Assembly (NCBI GenBank): GCA_928212115.1
Contig: CAKMRJ010005523.1
Span: 252,450,226 to 252,514,225, forward strand
Direction: 5' to 3'
DNA length: 64,000 bases
Source: Lactuca virosa
Taxonomy: Eukaryota > Streptophyta > Magnoliopsida > Asterales > Asteraceae
Below, piece after piece: positions 41,481 through 55,000 of the stretch. Made by a program: the position numbers and the translations under genes. The notes under the pieces are model-generated. The model made no database searches and had not been told where the DNA came from. It saw only the letters and a list, made by a program, of their open reading frames with translations. Each line of letters begins with the position of its first letter. Position 1 is the stretch's first letter.

Positions 41481-42358
41481 ACCTAGCGTATGTGGTGGAT
41501 AATCTCTATAGATCAGATTTCAGTTTCAGAGGTCCCAGTGGTCAGGGAGTTTGCGGACGTGTTTCCGGAGGAGTTACTAGGGATACCTTCGGAGAGGCGG
41601 TCCCTATCACAGCTGCAAGAACTGTTGGGTAAGCAGTTCATTCGTCCGAGCAGTTCTCCATGGGGAGCACCGATCCTTTTCGTCAGGAAGAAGGATGGTT
41701 CACACCGGATGTGCATTGATTACCGGGAGTTGAACAAACTGACGGTGAAAAACCGTTATCCACTACCGAGGATAGCCGATCTCTTTGATCAATTGCAGGG
41801 AGCATCTTGGTTATCCAAGATAGACCTGAGGTCTGGGTACCATCAGGTCAGGGTTAGAGAGGAGGACGTGGATAAGACCGTGTTTCGGACTCCTTATGGA
41901 CACTACGAGTTCATGGTGATGCCGTTTGGGCTCACCAACGCCCCAACAGTATTCATGGACCTGATGAATCAGGTCTGCAGACCGATGCTCGATCGCTCGG
42001 TCATCGTGTTCATAGACGATATCTTGGTGTATTCCAAGACCCGAGAGTAGCATGAGGAGCATCTTCGAGAGTTATTGGGAGTCCTGAGGCGGGAACGACT
42101 TTATGCCAAGTTCTCTAAGTGTGAGTTTTGGTTACGAGAGGTTCAGTTCCTCAGACACCTTGTTAACCAGGAGGGGATTTTGGTCGATCCGGCCAAAATC
42201 GAGGCGGTTATGCAGTGGGAGGTTCCGAAATCTCCTTCGGATATCAGGAGTTTTCTGGGATTGGTAGGGTACTATCGGAGATTCATATAGGATTTCTCCA
42301 AGATTGCAGTACCCCTCACTCGTCTGACGAGGAAGGGGGTGGATTTCCGGTGGGGCCC
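41481..42358 (+). pseudogene. Gypsy E reverse transcriptase, interrupted by Gypsy D
   Basis: It reads PVVREFADVFPEELLGIP, then a deletion of about 25 residues, then QELLGKQFIRPSSSPWGAP. The RT blocks are MCIDYRELNKLTVKNRYPLP, SKIDLRSGYHQVR, FGLTNAPTVFMDLMN and the catalytic VIVFIDDILVYS. In-frame stops occur at 42048-42050 and 42288-42290. The sequence breaks at VDFRWGP, where Gypsy D inserted after GGCCC (42354-42358). RT continues into RNase H at 59668. Confidence 0.87.
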
Positions 42359-45313
42359 TGTGACAACCCGAAATTTTCTTTGTATAATTTCCACAGTTAA
42401 ATACGTCAAATAATATTCAAAAACATTTCAAGCATTTGGGCCGAATTTAAACCCGTTTGGTGTTTTATTTTATTTTTCATCAAACAAATTATTAATTGGA
42501 AGTGACGTAATTAGTGGCGTGTAATAAACCGGACAACCCGGCACCTTAGCTAGGTGTTCACGGCCAAACATGGGGTGTTTGAGCCGTAACCCCTTCTCTC
42601 CAAGAACTCATGCATATAGCATGAGTTTTACCCCTTGTCCTCACTTTTTACCACCTTCCACTCAAGAACACAAGTTTTTTCTCTCAAATATCATCATCAT
42701 CTTCTTCCAATCGCCCAAAATGTAAGTTTTCTTCCTAGATCCTTTTAAACACACTTAATCTAGTGTTTTCTACACCTTCTCATCCAAAGGATTCCGATTT
42801 TTTACATAGATCTTCAAAGAATCTTCAAATCTTTAAGAACACCAAGAACACATTTGCGTTTTTGGGTCCTAAACACCCTCACAAGCTTCCAATAAAGTAA
42901 GTATACTTCATCTAACTAGTTATTGGCTCAGTATTCATGGATTAAACACAAAAAACCCCAAAGAAAAGGGTTTACGGTTTGGAACATTCCAAAACCGTAA
43001 ACCACCCAAAGAAGGGTTTTTGAAGCCCCAAACTCCTTCCAATGCTTGAATAGCACTAAGGACTTACATGCATGAACTAGGAACCCTAAAAACGTGTAAG
43101 GATGAGACAAACATGAGTTTACGGTTTGGGAAGGCCTCCCAAAACCGTAAACACCTTCTAAGAATGTTTAAGTGCCTTAAAAACCTTCCTATGCTTGTGT
43201 AAGTGACTAGAAACAAGCTTGCATTCATAGCTAAACACCAAAACACAAGAGAAATGAACCAACATGAGTTTGCGACCGTAAACTCATGTGTTTACGGCCG
43301 TAAACTCCAAGGGAGTGGTCCAAGGACCGTAAACTCCAAGAAGTGTCCATTTCTAGCCCCAATCACTTCCTAAGCCATGGATTCGAGTCTAGCAAATTCC
43401 TTGAGTAGTTAAGACCTTTGAACACCCAATGGCACCATTACCATGAGTTTACGGCCGTAAACTCATGGGGACAATGGTCCAGAAACCGTAAACACACTTA
43501 AGTGTAACCAATTGAAGTGTAAACTCCATAGTGAGGCCATACACTCCTTAGATGCAACCTTTAGCACTCCTTGCACTTGAAACAAAGTGTCTTCATGCAT
43601 TAGAGTATCTTTACTTACCTAATTAGTGATTAAATAACTAATTAGATACATTTATGTATCACTACATGTTACATAGGATCCATGTGTGTGTTCAAGTCCT
43701 CACTTGACACCTAGCATCCTACCCGACACTCCATCCACTTCACTCATTGCAGGTGAGTTCATAACCCCTTAATTAACCTTTTAAATGTTTTAAAATGCTT
43801 TTATGGGGAGGGGGGAATACAAGTTGAATCAAATAAGTTATAGTATCAATCACATGTGATTTATAACTTGCAACCAAAAAGGATTTTCTATATTTTTAAC
43901 TGCTTTGTCAACCAAACTGTTTCAAATGATTATCAAATTCATTTTTATGTTAAATTGTTATAAAACTATTTCTAAACTCTTTTAAACTCCTTCTGTTCCC
44001 AACCATATCTACACCAATATATTTATATAAGTAGACTTGAAGGACTTAGGACTGATAGCTCACCTTACTTCCTGTTCTGTTTGATTGTGGACTTAGGGTA
44101 TATTGTTTATCTGTCCGACTGTCGTTGATTCTTAGTTATATATTATATATATATTCGTGTTGAATAATAAAGTCTTCACTTCAGTTCAATACCTTTGTGT
44201 ATCAAAGGCATGCAACCAACCTTACTATTTAACTATAATAGGTATAGTTAAGGATTACTACTCGTGTATACTATTACAATGGTACCTACCAGAGTCCGAA
44301 CAGTTATGAGTCAATACATGTTAAACACTATACAAGAGAACACTCTATACACTATACCAGAAAGTACATTATACATATACAAAGAGAACATACACAACAG
44401 AATGGGACATACTATCTCTCGATACGACACTTCACTGTGCTATCACCGTGTAACCAGAGTCTCCTGGAGGGAGAGCGGGCATTATGTGTATAGATCTATA
44501 CGGGACAGACACTCCCACACCCCGACTGCTAGCTACAGTCCGAGCCGACTAGGCCCAGGGTGACAAAATGTCACATTTCCACAGATGACTCGGAGGGTCA
44601 TCAGGGATTCGATCGTCAATCAGCATGGTTACATAAAAGTTCACATTTTGACCTTTAATTAATACATTAAGAATTAAAGGCAAAACAGACTCCCCGAGGT
44701 GTATTGTACATTTAATACTACCTGGAGTCTGCATTTTCATTTCATTAGCTGGCAGTGATATTGTTGGGGTAAAACACTATTTTCCCAATTACTTTACATG
44801 AATGAAGTCTAAAATTATATTTTCCTACTAATAATTTCTCTGGGAAAACTTTTACATTTTCGAAGGATCAAACATACATATACCGGGTCTTGGTAGAAGA
44901 CCACTTTTACTGGAAACATAGGGTTTCCTAGGGAGCATACTATTTTCCAACATTGAGATCAATTATTATACTACATGGTTGTAATCATTTTTATACAAGC
45001 AATGACACTAAATACTCATGAACTCACCAGCTTTATGCTGATACTCGCTTTCAAAATAACTTGTATTCTCAGGTCATCAGTAGACAGGTACAGATGCAGC
45101 TTTTGAGAAGATGGAGCGCATACAAGACTCCTCTTTATTTTGATTATACTTTTGGTGTCTAACAAACTGTACAGAACACGCTTGTATTACAATTATTATA
45201 TTAATTCAGTGGATGTTGTTGCTTGTCTTTACTATTATGCATTGTTATGATACTGTACATGACGTCCTCCACCCCAGAACGTATTCCCCCGTTCTCGGTT
45301 TTGGGGTGTGACA
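42359..45313 (+). repeat. Gypsy D 5' LTR, first (probably redundant) copy
   Basis: It runs from TGTGACAACCCG to GGGGTGTGACA and is preceded by GGCCC. It is followed by the primer site TGGTATCAGAGC at 45317-45328. Palindrome cluster at about 42965-43485, with some copies damaged by single-base losses. Confidence 0.8.
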
Positions 45314-46427
45314 GATTGGTATCAGAGCATTGTTTATAGTGAATCAAGTATATCAACCCATAAAAGATATACGAACTATACACATCGGGATCAAAACACT
45401 CTGACCAAGAATATATACTATTAAATAAGAAAATATTTAACTAAGTATATATATACATCCATTCACACTAACGGTCAGTATCATACTAGAACAGAACAAA
45501 AGTATTAAGATTGTTGAGCAGCACAATTAGGCTTAGAGACATATAGTGAAATCTGGGAGGATGTAGCCTGATCAACTACATTTACCTAGGAGTGACTAGC
45601 CTGTGCCTAAGAGTGGTTGTGGTGTTGCAACAAGTCTAAAAACTTACCAACACTACTACAAGAACATTTGAACAAGAATACTATAGGAGTATTCTGCATT
45701 TCCTGTAATTTACATATGTGAGAACTAAAAAGGTCGTTACTAGTAGGGCAATAGTTGCTAAGTGGATACACTACAGTTACATGTGACTAAGACGCTATAG
45801 ACTTAGAATATGTGATCTTTGCTTTACTTCCGGTTCCTTGTTTGGTTGTGGATTTAGAGTTAGGGTCACTTATTCGAAGGGCTATCCTGTCTCGATTACA
45901 TGTATTGGTATGCATTATGCAAGTATTGGGTCGACTAATACGATCATCTTATGTATCTTAGGATTAGTACGTCTACTACTATCTTCTCTCCATTCTCGCA
46001 TAGAACAAAGGCTGATTCAAGGTAACCCAGAGAGGGGTGCCCGTCGCCACAGAAGATGATCTACTCATCCTCTCTCTTCCTAAGAAGAATAGCCTTCCCC
46101 TTCAATACCTCCGTCTCACCTGTCTATAAAACATTCCCGACTTTGAAAGTACTATAACAGCCCTCTAAACTGTCAACATTCTCCTTATGGTTTTGATGTA
46201 AGACCAATTGTTAGGGTCGTTTTTCCTGAACTCATTTTACATTAGTAATACCAGTAATATTGGCAGTTGTCTAATCTATTTGGAAGTTCATGCTCTTGTG
46301 TTTTCTTACTCTATTGATATGCATCTATCTAATTGTTGGACTATGGCGATTATTCCATGAGAACTCTCATCATACTTACAGTTGATTCTCACTGTTGTCA
46401 TCATCTTTTAAAATTTTTCAGTAAAAG
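45314..46427 (+). other. Gypsy D leader, first copy
   Basis: Non-coding leader matching 50954-52076 with scattered small indels. No gene. Confidence 0.7.
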
Positions 46428-47883
46428 ATGCCTCCTCGCAAGCGTCCGACCAGACGCACGCCTGTGAATCAAACACCACCACCCACCTCCCCCACCGCAG
46501 TTCGACCCGGTGATGTTCAGGCGCTGTGACCGCCGCGCTGGCGCAAGTCAACTCTGGTGGTGTTAGTGGAACGGGAACTGGCACAAACTCCAGCCATGGT
46601 GAAATCCACCCACGTGCACGAGAGTGCACCTATAAGGATTTCATCAGCTGCAAACCTACTTACTTCAATGGAACCGGAGGGATCCTTGCACTGTCCCAAT
46701 GGATTGAGAGAATCGAAGCGATCTTCGAAATGTGCTCATGCCCCGAAGGAAGCAAGATAAAAAGTTGCTGCTTGCACCTTCACCCAAAGGCCTTGACGTG
46801 GTGGAATGGCCATGTCAAATCACTCTCCCTGGTCGCAGCCAACGCCATGGGCTGGGACACACTGAAGGACCTCATGACGAGGGAGTAACGGCCCGAGGGG
46901 CGAAATTCAGAAACTGAGGAGGAACTCTGGAACCTCAAAATGCAGGGTTCCGACATCGTAGCCTATACGGCCAGGTTCTGCGACTTGGTGGCTCTGTGCC
47001 CAAACATGGTGCCCACCGAAAGCAAGAAATCGAACGATACATCTGGGGATTAGTACCCCCATACCGAGGGAACGTGCTATCATCGAAGCCTGCCACCTTC
47101 GAAGTGCCAGAATTGGCCCAAAGGCTGATTGATCATGAAGGTCCCTCCACTCCATCAGCTACTACGACACCCACCTCTACACCCAACCCACCACCTCCAA
47201 CAACAAAAGAAAGCAGTGGGATCGAAAGAAAGGAAAATCAGCCAATCCGCTCTATAACCAACAAACAGTGGTTGTCCACGCTGCCACTACTCCTACTGCC
47301 CCTGTGCCCGCCAAAACATATGTCGGGGAATCTACCCAAGTGCGATAAGTGCTCTTTCCATCATAACGGCCCCTGCCGTGAGATGCAATGCCCAATGCAA
47401 CCTAAGGGCCATACCGTCCGGTTTTGCAGAGCACCTCCCAAACCCTTTCCCAAATCCCCAGTTCGGGAGCAAGCCAGCCTGCTATGGCTGTGGCGAAGTC
47501 GGACATTTCAAAAGAAACTGTCCAAAGGCTGGAAACGCGGGAGGAGCAGGTAGACTACTTGCTATTGGCCACAATGAGGCTGTAGCAGACCCCACCGTAG
47601 TCACGGGTACGTTCCTTCTTGATAACTCTTATGCTTGTATTCTATTCGATAGTGGGGCAGAAAGAGTTTCGTAAATCAAAACTTTAAACACTTACTCAAA
47701 CAACACCGCGATCACTGAAAGAAACATTCATCGTAGAAATGGCTAACGGCAAGACGGAAAGTTCTAACGAAATCTACATAGGTTGTACCCTCACGCTAGA
47801 TAATCATTCGTTTCCTATCGACCTCATACCAGTACGATCAAAAGCTTCGATGTCATCATAGGCATGGACTGGTTGAGTCTTCA
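46428..47883 (+). pseudogene. Gypsy D gag-protease, first copy, frames broken by small indels
   Basis: It corresponds to 52077-53543. The frame is broken many times, for example near 46470, 46520, 46765, 46890 and 47020. One stretch, 47070-47150, is in a better frame here than in the second copy (PATFEVPELAQRLIDHEG). The zinc knuckle CYGCGEVGHFKRNC is encoded at 47483-47524. Most breaks are one-base losses in runs and look like base-calling errors. Confidence 0.7.
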
Positions 47884-47896
47884 NNNNNNNNNNNNN
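47884..47896. other. Assembly gap, 13 N
   Basis: A run of N joins two stretches that overlap in content by about 5.6 kb. It is a placeholder, not biological sequence. Confidence 0.99.
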
Positions 47897-47965
47897 GGAT
47901 TTCTCCAAGATTGCAGTACCCCTCACTCGTCTGACGAGGAAGGGGGTGGATTTCCGGTGGGGCCC

Positions 47966-50953
47966 TGTGACAACCCGAAATTTTCTTTGTATAATTTCCA
48001 CAGTTAAATACGTCAAATAATATTCAAAAACATTTCAAATGCATTTTGGCCGAATTTAAACCCGTTTGGTGTTTTATTTTATTTTTCATCAAACAAATTA
48101 TTAATTGGAAGTGACGTAATTAGTGGCGTGTAATAAACCGGACAACCCGACACCTTAGCTAGGTGTTCACGGCCAAACATGGGGTGTTTGAGCCGTAAAC
48201 ACCCTTCTCTCCAAGAACTCATGCATATAGCATGAGTTTACCCCTTGTCCTCACTTTTTACCACCTTCCACTCAAGAACACAAGTTTTTCTCTCAAATAT
48301 CATCATCATCTTCTTCCAAATCCGCCCAAAAATGTAAGTTTTCTTCCTAGATCCTTTTAAACAACACTTAATCTAGTGTTTCTACACCTTCTCATCCAAA
48401 GGATTCCGATTTTTACATAGATCTTCAAAGAATCTTCAAATCTTTAAGAACACCAAGAACACATTTGCGTTTTTGGGTCCTAAAACACCTCTACAAGCTT
48501 CCCATAAGTAAGTATACTTCATCTAACTAGTTATTGGCTTAGTATTCATGGATTAAACACCCAAAAACCCCAAGAACATGGGTTTACGGTTTTGGAACAT
48601 TCCAAAACCGTAAACACCCCAAAGAAGGGTTTTGAAGCCCCAAACTCCTTCCAATGCTTGAATAATGCACTAAGGACTTACATGCATGAACTAGGAACCC
48701 TAAAAACGTGTAAGGATGAGACAAACATGAGTTTACGGTTTGGGAAGGCCTCCCAAAACCGTAAACACCTTCTAAGAATGTTTAAGTGCCTTAAAAACCT
48801 TCCTATGCTTGTGTAAGTGACTAGAACCTTGCATGCATAGCCTAGAACCACCAAACACAAGAGAAATGAACCAACATGAGTTTACGACCGTAAACTCATG
48901 TGTTTACGGCCGTAAACTCCCAAGGGAGTGGTCCAAGGACCGTAAACTCCAAGAAGTGTCCATTTCTAGCCCCAATCACTTCCTAAGCCATGGATTCGAG
49001 TCTAGCATAATTCCTTGAGTAGTTTAAGACCTTTGAACACCCAATGGCACCATTACCATGAGTTTACGGCCGTAAACTCATGGGGACAATGGTCCAGAAA
49101 CCGTAAACACACTTAAGTGTAACCAATTGAAGTGTAAACTCCATAGTGAGGCCATACACTCCTTAGATGCAACCTTTAGCACTCCTTGCACTTGAAACAA
49201 AGTGTCTTCATGCATTAGAGTGTCTTTACTTACCTAATTAGTGATTAAATAACTAATTAGATACATTTATGTATCACTACATGTTACATAGGATCCGTGT
49301 GTGTGTTCAAGTCCTCACTTGACACCTAGCATCCTACCCGACACTTCCATCCACTTCACTCATTGCAGGTGAGTTCATACCCCTTAATTAACCTTTTAAA
49401 TGTTTTTAAATGCTTTTATGGGGGGGGGGAATACAAGTTGAATCAAATAAGTTATAGTATCAATCACATGTGATTTATAACTTGCAACCAAAAAGGATTT
49501 CTATATTTTTAACTGCTTTGTCAACCAAACTGTTTCAAATGATTATCAAATTCATTTTTATGTTAAATTGTTATAAAATATTTCTAAACTCTTTTAAACT
49601 CCTTCTGTTCCCAAACCATATCTACACCATATATTTATATAAGTAAGACTTGAAGGACTTAGGACTGATAGCTCACCTTACTTCCTGTTCTTGTTTGATT
49701 GTGGACTTAGGGTATATTGTTATCTGTCCGACTGTCGTTGAATTCTTAGTTATATATTATATATATTCGTGTTGAATAATAAAGTCTTCACTTCAGTTCA
49801 ATACCTTTGTGTATCAAAGGCATGCAACCAACCTTACTATTTAACTATAATAGGTATAGTTAAGGATTACTACTCGTGTATACTATTACAATGGTACCTA
49901 CCAGAGTCCGAACAGTTATGAGTCAATACATGTTAAACACTATAAAAAGAGAATACTATATACTATACAAGAGAACACTCTATACACTATACCAGAAAGT
50001 ACATTATACAATACACAAGAGAACATACTAAAGCAGAATGTGACATACTATCTCTCGATACGACACTTCACTGTGCTATCACCGTGTAACCAGAGTCTCC
50101 TGGAGGGAGAGCGGGCATTATGTGTATAGATCTATACGGGACAGACACTCCCACATCCCGACTGCTAGCTACAGTCCGAGCCGACTAGGCCCAGGGGTGA
50201 CAAAATGTCACATTTCCACAGATGACTCGGAGGGTCATCAGGGATTCGATCGTCAATCAGCATGGTTACATACAAGTTCACATTTCGACCTTTAATTAAT
50301 ACATTAAGAATTAAAGGCAAAACAGACTCCCCGAGGTGTATTGTACATTTAATACTACCTGGAGTCTGCATTTTCATTTCATTAGCTGGCAGTGATACTG
50401 CTGGGGTAAAACACTATTTTCCCAATTACTTTACATGAATGAAGTCTAAAACTATATTTTCCTACTAATAGTTTCTCTGGGAAAACTTTTACATTTTCAA
50501 AGGATCAAACATACATACAACCGGGTCTTGGTAGAAGACCACTTTTACTGGAAAACATAGGGTTTTCCTAGGGAGCATACTATTTTCCAACATTGAGATC
50601 AATTATTATACTACATGGTTGTAATCATTTTTATACAAGCAATGACACTAAATACTCATGAACTCACCAGCTTTATGCTGATACTCGCTTTCAAAATAAC
50701 TTGTATTCTCAGGTCATCAGTAGACAGGTACAGATGCAGCTTTTGAGAAGATGGAGCACATACAAGACTCCTCTTTATTTTGATTATACTTTTGGTGTCT
50801 AACAAACTGTACAGAACACGCTTGTATTACAATTATTATATTAATGCAATGGATGTTGTTGCTTGTCTTTACTATTATGCATTGTTATGATACTGTACAT
50901 GACGTCCTCCACCCCAGAACGTATTCCGCCGTTCTCGGTTTTGGGGTGTGACA
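47966..50953 (+). repeat. Gypsy D 5' LTR
   Basis: 2988 bp, TGTGACAACCCG to GGGGTGTGACA. It contains at least five strong palindromes based on GTTTACGG/CCGTAAAC at 48582-49083, a poly-G run near 49421, and (TAT) words near 49750. It differs from the 3' LTR by only a few dozen changes at most. Confidence 0.93.
48582..49083. repeat. Palindrome cluster in Gypsy D LTR (TTTACGG/CCGTAAA)
   Basis: The members are as follows. 48582-48615: two 16-bp arms with a 2-base loop. 48731-48766: imperfect. 48875-48900: 12-bp arms with a 2-base loop. 48902-48917: GTTTACGGCCGTAAAC, perfect. 49056-49083: perfect 28-bp palindrome. Half sites occur at about 48188, 48938 and 49098. The same set recurs in the other D LTR copies (42965-43485 and 57282-57783). 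Confidence 0.9.
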
Positions 50954-52076
50954 GATTGGTATCAGAGCATTGTTTATAGTGAATCAAGTATATCAACCCA
51001 TAAAAGATATACGAACTATAAACACATCGGGATTAAAACACTCTGACCAAGAATATATACTATTAAATAAGAAATATTTAACTAAGTATATATATACATC
51101 CATTCACACTAAGGGTCAGTATCATACTAGAACAGAACAAAAGTATTAAGATTGTTGAACAGCACAATTAGGCTTAGAGACATATAGTCAAATCTGGGAG
51201 GATGTAGCCTGATCAACTACATTTACCTAGGAGTGACTAGCCTGTGCCTAAGAGTGGTTGTGGTGTTGCAACAAGTCTAAAAACTTACCAACACTACTAC
51301 AAGAACATTTGAACAAGAATACTATAGGAGTATTCTGCATTTCCTGTAATTTACATATGTGAGAACTAAAAAGGTCGTTACTAGTAGGGCAATAGTTGCT
51401 AAGTGGATACACTACAGTTACATGTGACTAAGACGCTATAGACTTAGAATCTGTGATCTTTGCTTTACTTCCTGTTCCTTGTTTGGTTGTGGATTTAGAG
51501 TTAGGGTCACTTATTCGAAGGTCTATCCTGTCTCGATTACATGTAATTGGTATGCATTATGCAAGTATTGGGTCGACTAATAACGATCATCTTATAAGTA
51601 TCTTAGGATTAGTACGTCTACTAACTATCTTCTCTCCATTCTCGCATAGATACAATGGCTGATTCAAGGGTAACCCAGAGAGGGGTGCCCGTCGCCAGCA
51701 GAAGATTATCTACTCATCCTCTCTCTTCCTAAGAAGAATAGCCTTCCCCTTCAATACCTCCGTCTCACCTGTCTGTAAAACATTCCCGACTTTGAAAGTA
51801 CTATAACTAGCCCTCTAAACTGTCAACATTCTCCTTATGGTTTGATGTAAGACCAATTGTTAGGTCGTTTTTCCTGAACTCATTTTACATCAGTAGTACT
51901 AGTAATATTGGCAGTTGTCTAATCTATTTGGAAGTTCATGCTCTTGTGTTTTTTACTCTATTGATATGCATCTATCTAATTGTTGGACTATGGCGATTTA
52001 TTCCATGAGACACTCTCATCATACTTACAGTTGATTCTCACTGTTGTCATCATCTTTTAAAATTTTTCAGTAAAAG
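50954..52076 (+). other. Gypsy D primer site and leader
   Basis: Primer site TGGTATCAGAGC at 50957-50968 (initiator Met-tRNA). The rest is 1.1 kb of non-coding leader before the gag ATG at 52077. Small frames in it are not supported. Confidence 0.8.
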
Positions 52077-55000
52077 ATGCCTCCTCGCAAGCGTCCGACC
52101 AGACGCACGCCTGTGGATCAAACACCACCACCACCTCCCCCACCGCAGTTCGACCCGGTGATGTTTCAGGCAGCTGTGACCGCCGCGCTGGCGCAAGTCA
52201 ACTCTGGTGGTGTTAGTGGAACGGGAACTGGCACAAACTCCAGCCATGGTGAAATCCACCCACGTGCACGAGAGTGCACCTATAAGGATTTCATCAGCTG
52301 CAAACCTACTTACTTCAATGGAACCGGAGGGATCCTTGCACTGTCCCAATGGATTGAGAGAATCGAAGCGATCTTCGAAATGTGCTCATGCCCCGAAGGA
52401 AGCAAGATAAAATTTGCTGCTTGCACCTTCACCCAAAGGGCCTTGACGTGGTGGAATGGCCATGTCAAATCACTCTCCCTGGTCGCAGCCAACGCCATGG
52501 GCTGGGACACACTGAAGGACCTCATGACGAGGGAGTACTGCCCGAGGGGCGAAATTCAGAAACTTGAGGAGGAACTCTGGAACCTCAAAATGCAGGGTTC
52601 CGACATCGTAGCCTATACGGCCAGGTTCTGCGACTTGGTGGCTCTGTGCCCAAACATGGTGCCCACCGAAAGCAAGAAAATCGAACGATACATCTGGGGA
52701 TTAGTACCCCCATACCGAGGGAACGTTCTATCATCAACCTGCGACCTTCGAAAGTGCCAAGGAATTGGCCCAAAGGCTGATTGATCATGAAGTTCCCTCC
52801 ACTCCATCAGCTACTACGACCACCACCTCTACCCCAACCCACACCTCCAACAACAAAAGAAAGCAGTGGGATCGAAAGAAAGGAAAATCAGCCAAATCCT
52901 CTTCTAATAACCAACAAACAGTGGTTGTCCACGCTGCCACTACTCCTACTGCCCCTGTGCCCGCCAAAACATATGCGGGGAATCTACCCAAGTGCGATAA
53001 GTGCTCTTTCCATCATAACGGCCCCTGCCGTGAGATGCAATGCACCAATTGCAACCGGAAGGGCCATACCGTCCGGTTTTGCAGAGCACCTCCCAAACCC
53101 ATTTCCCAAATCCCCAGTTCGGGAGCAAGCCAAGCCTGCTATGGCTGTGGCGAAGTCGGACATTTCAAAAGAAACTGTCCAAAGGCTGGAAACGCGGGAG
53201 GAGCAGGTAGACTACTTGCTATTGGCCACAATGAGGCTGTAGCAGACCCCACCGTAGTCACGGGTACGTTCCTTCTCGATAACTCTTATGCTTGTATTCT
53301 ATTCGATAGTGGGGCAGAAAGAAGTTTCGTAAATCAAAACTTTAAACACTTACTCAAACAAACACCGCGATCACTGAAAGAAACATTCATCGTAGAAATG
53401 GCTAACGGCAAGACGGAAAGTTCTAACGAAATCTACATAGGTTGTACCCTCACGCTAGATAATCATTCGTTTCCTATCGACCTCATACCAGTAGCGATCA
53501 AAAGCTTCGATGTCATCATAGGCATGGACTGGTTGAGTCTTCATCGTACCGATATCTTGTGCTTCGACAAGGCCATCCGTCTGAATCTACCCAACAACGA
53601 AACCTTGATGATCTACGGAGACAAACCCAGTACGAGCCTTCGTATCATCTCGAGCATTCAAGCCCAGAAGTACCTGCGCAAGGAATATCGTGCATTCCTG
53701 GCGCATGTTGTAGATACGAACCAGAAAACGAAGGGCCTGAAGGATCTTCCCGTAGTACGCGATTTCCCCGACGTCTTCCCTGAAGAACTACCGGGCTTAC
53801 CTCCGCAACGTCAAGTCGAGTTCCGAATCGACTTAATTCCAGGAGCAACCCCTGTAGCCAAGGCGCCCTACCGTTTAGCGCCTGCTGAGATGCAAGAACT
53901 GTCCGGCCAACTTAACGAATTGCTCAGCAAGGGCTTTATAAGACCAAGCTTCTCACCCTGGGGAGCACCAGTCTTGTTCGTAAAGAAGAAAGACGGATCG
54001 TTCCGCATGTGCATCGACTACAGAGAACTCAACAAGCTGACGGTCAAAAATCGTTACCCTCTTCCCCGTATAGACGATTTATTTGACCAACTGCAAGGGG
54101 CGAGTTACTTTTCCAAGATTGATCTAAGGTCCGGGTATCACCCCAGTTACGAGTGCTAGAGGAGGATGTCCCGAAGACAGCCTTCCGAACTCATTACGGA
54201 CACTACGAGTTCGTAGTGATGCCCTTCGGACTAACCAACGCGCCCGCAGTCTTCATGGACTTGATGAATAGAGTATGCCGTCCTTACTTGGATCAGTTTG
54301 TCATCGTCTTCATTGATGATATACTTATCTACTCTAGAAGTAAGGAAGAGCATAGCGATCATCTACGACAAGTCCTGGAAACCCTACGATCAGAGAAGCT
54401 ATACGCAAAGTTCTCTAAGTGCAAATTTTGGATTCGAAAAGTCGAATTCTTAGGACACGTGGTTAGCGAGGAAGGAATCCACGTGGACCCATCCAAGATT
54501 AAAGCCATTGAGAACTGGTCAGCTCCGAAGACGCCCACAGAAATTCGTCAATTTCTAGGCCTCGCTGGCTACTACCGCAGGTTCATACAAAACTTCTCTC
54601 GAATTGCCGAAGCCCCTAGCATTGACCCAGAAGGGTGTGACCTTTAACTGGGGGGAGAAAAGGGAGAATGCATTCCAAACCCTAAAACGAGCCTTGTGCA
54701 CCGCACCGATACTGTCCCTCCCCGAAGGGATAGAAGACTTTGTAGTATATTGCGATGCCTCCAATCAGGGGCTCGGCTGTGTTCTGATGCAACGAGGTAA
54801 GGTCATCGCCTACGCCTCAAGACAGCTGAAGACACACGAGGTCAACTACACCACGCACGACCTCGAACTAGGAGCGGTTGTGTTCGCCCTAAAGATCTGG
54901 AGACACTATCTGTATGGTACGAAGAGCATCATCTATACCGACCACAAAAGCCTCCAACACATCTTCAACCAGAAAGAACTCAACATGAGACAACGACGGT

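Larger units (their letters stand above)
42290..47883 (+). repeat. Probable duplicate assembly of the 5' half of Gypsy D and its flank
   Basis: This segment repeats 47897-53543 from the Gypsy E flank (ggatttctccaagattgc) through LTR, primer site, leader, gag and protease start. It ends at 'ggttgagtcttca' directly before the N gap. It is about 50 bp shorter net, mainly through many one- or two-base losses in runs. It matches the 5' LTR at 47966 and not the 3' LTR at positions where those two differ (for example gcatatagcatg against gcatataacatg). The simplest reading is one locus assembled twice, the first time from lower-quality sequence. Confidence 0.8.

Noticed and set aside
45317..45328. 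tRNA-like sequence repeated at several places (TGGTATCAGAGC)
   Set aside because: These are retrotransposon primer binding sites complementary to initiator Met-tRNA. No cloverleaf can be drawn around them.
48582..49083. CRISPR-like array from the regularly recurring palindromes
   Set aside because: Spacing is irregular, the repeats are palindromic cores with variable flanks, and the context is a plant LTR with no cas genes.
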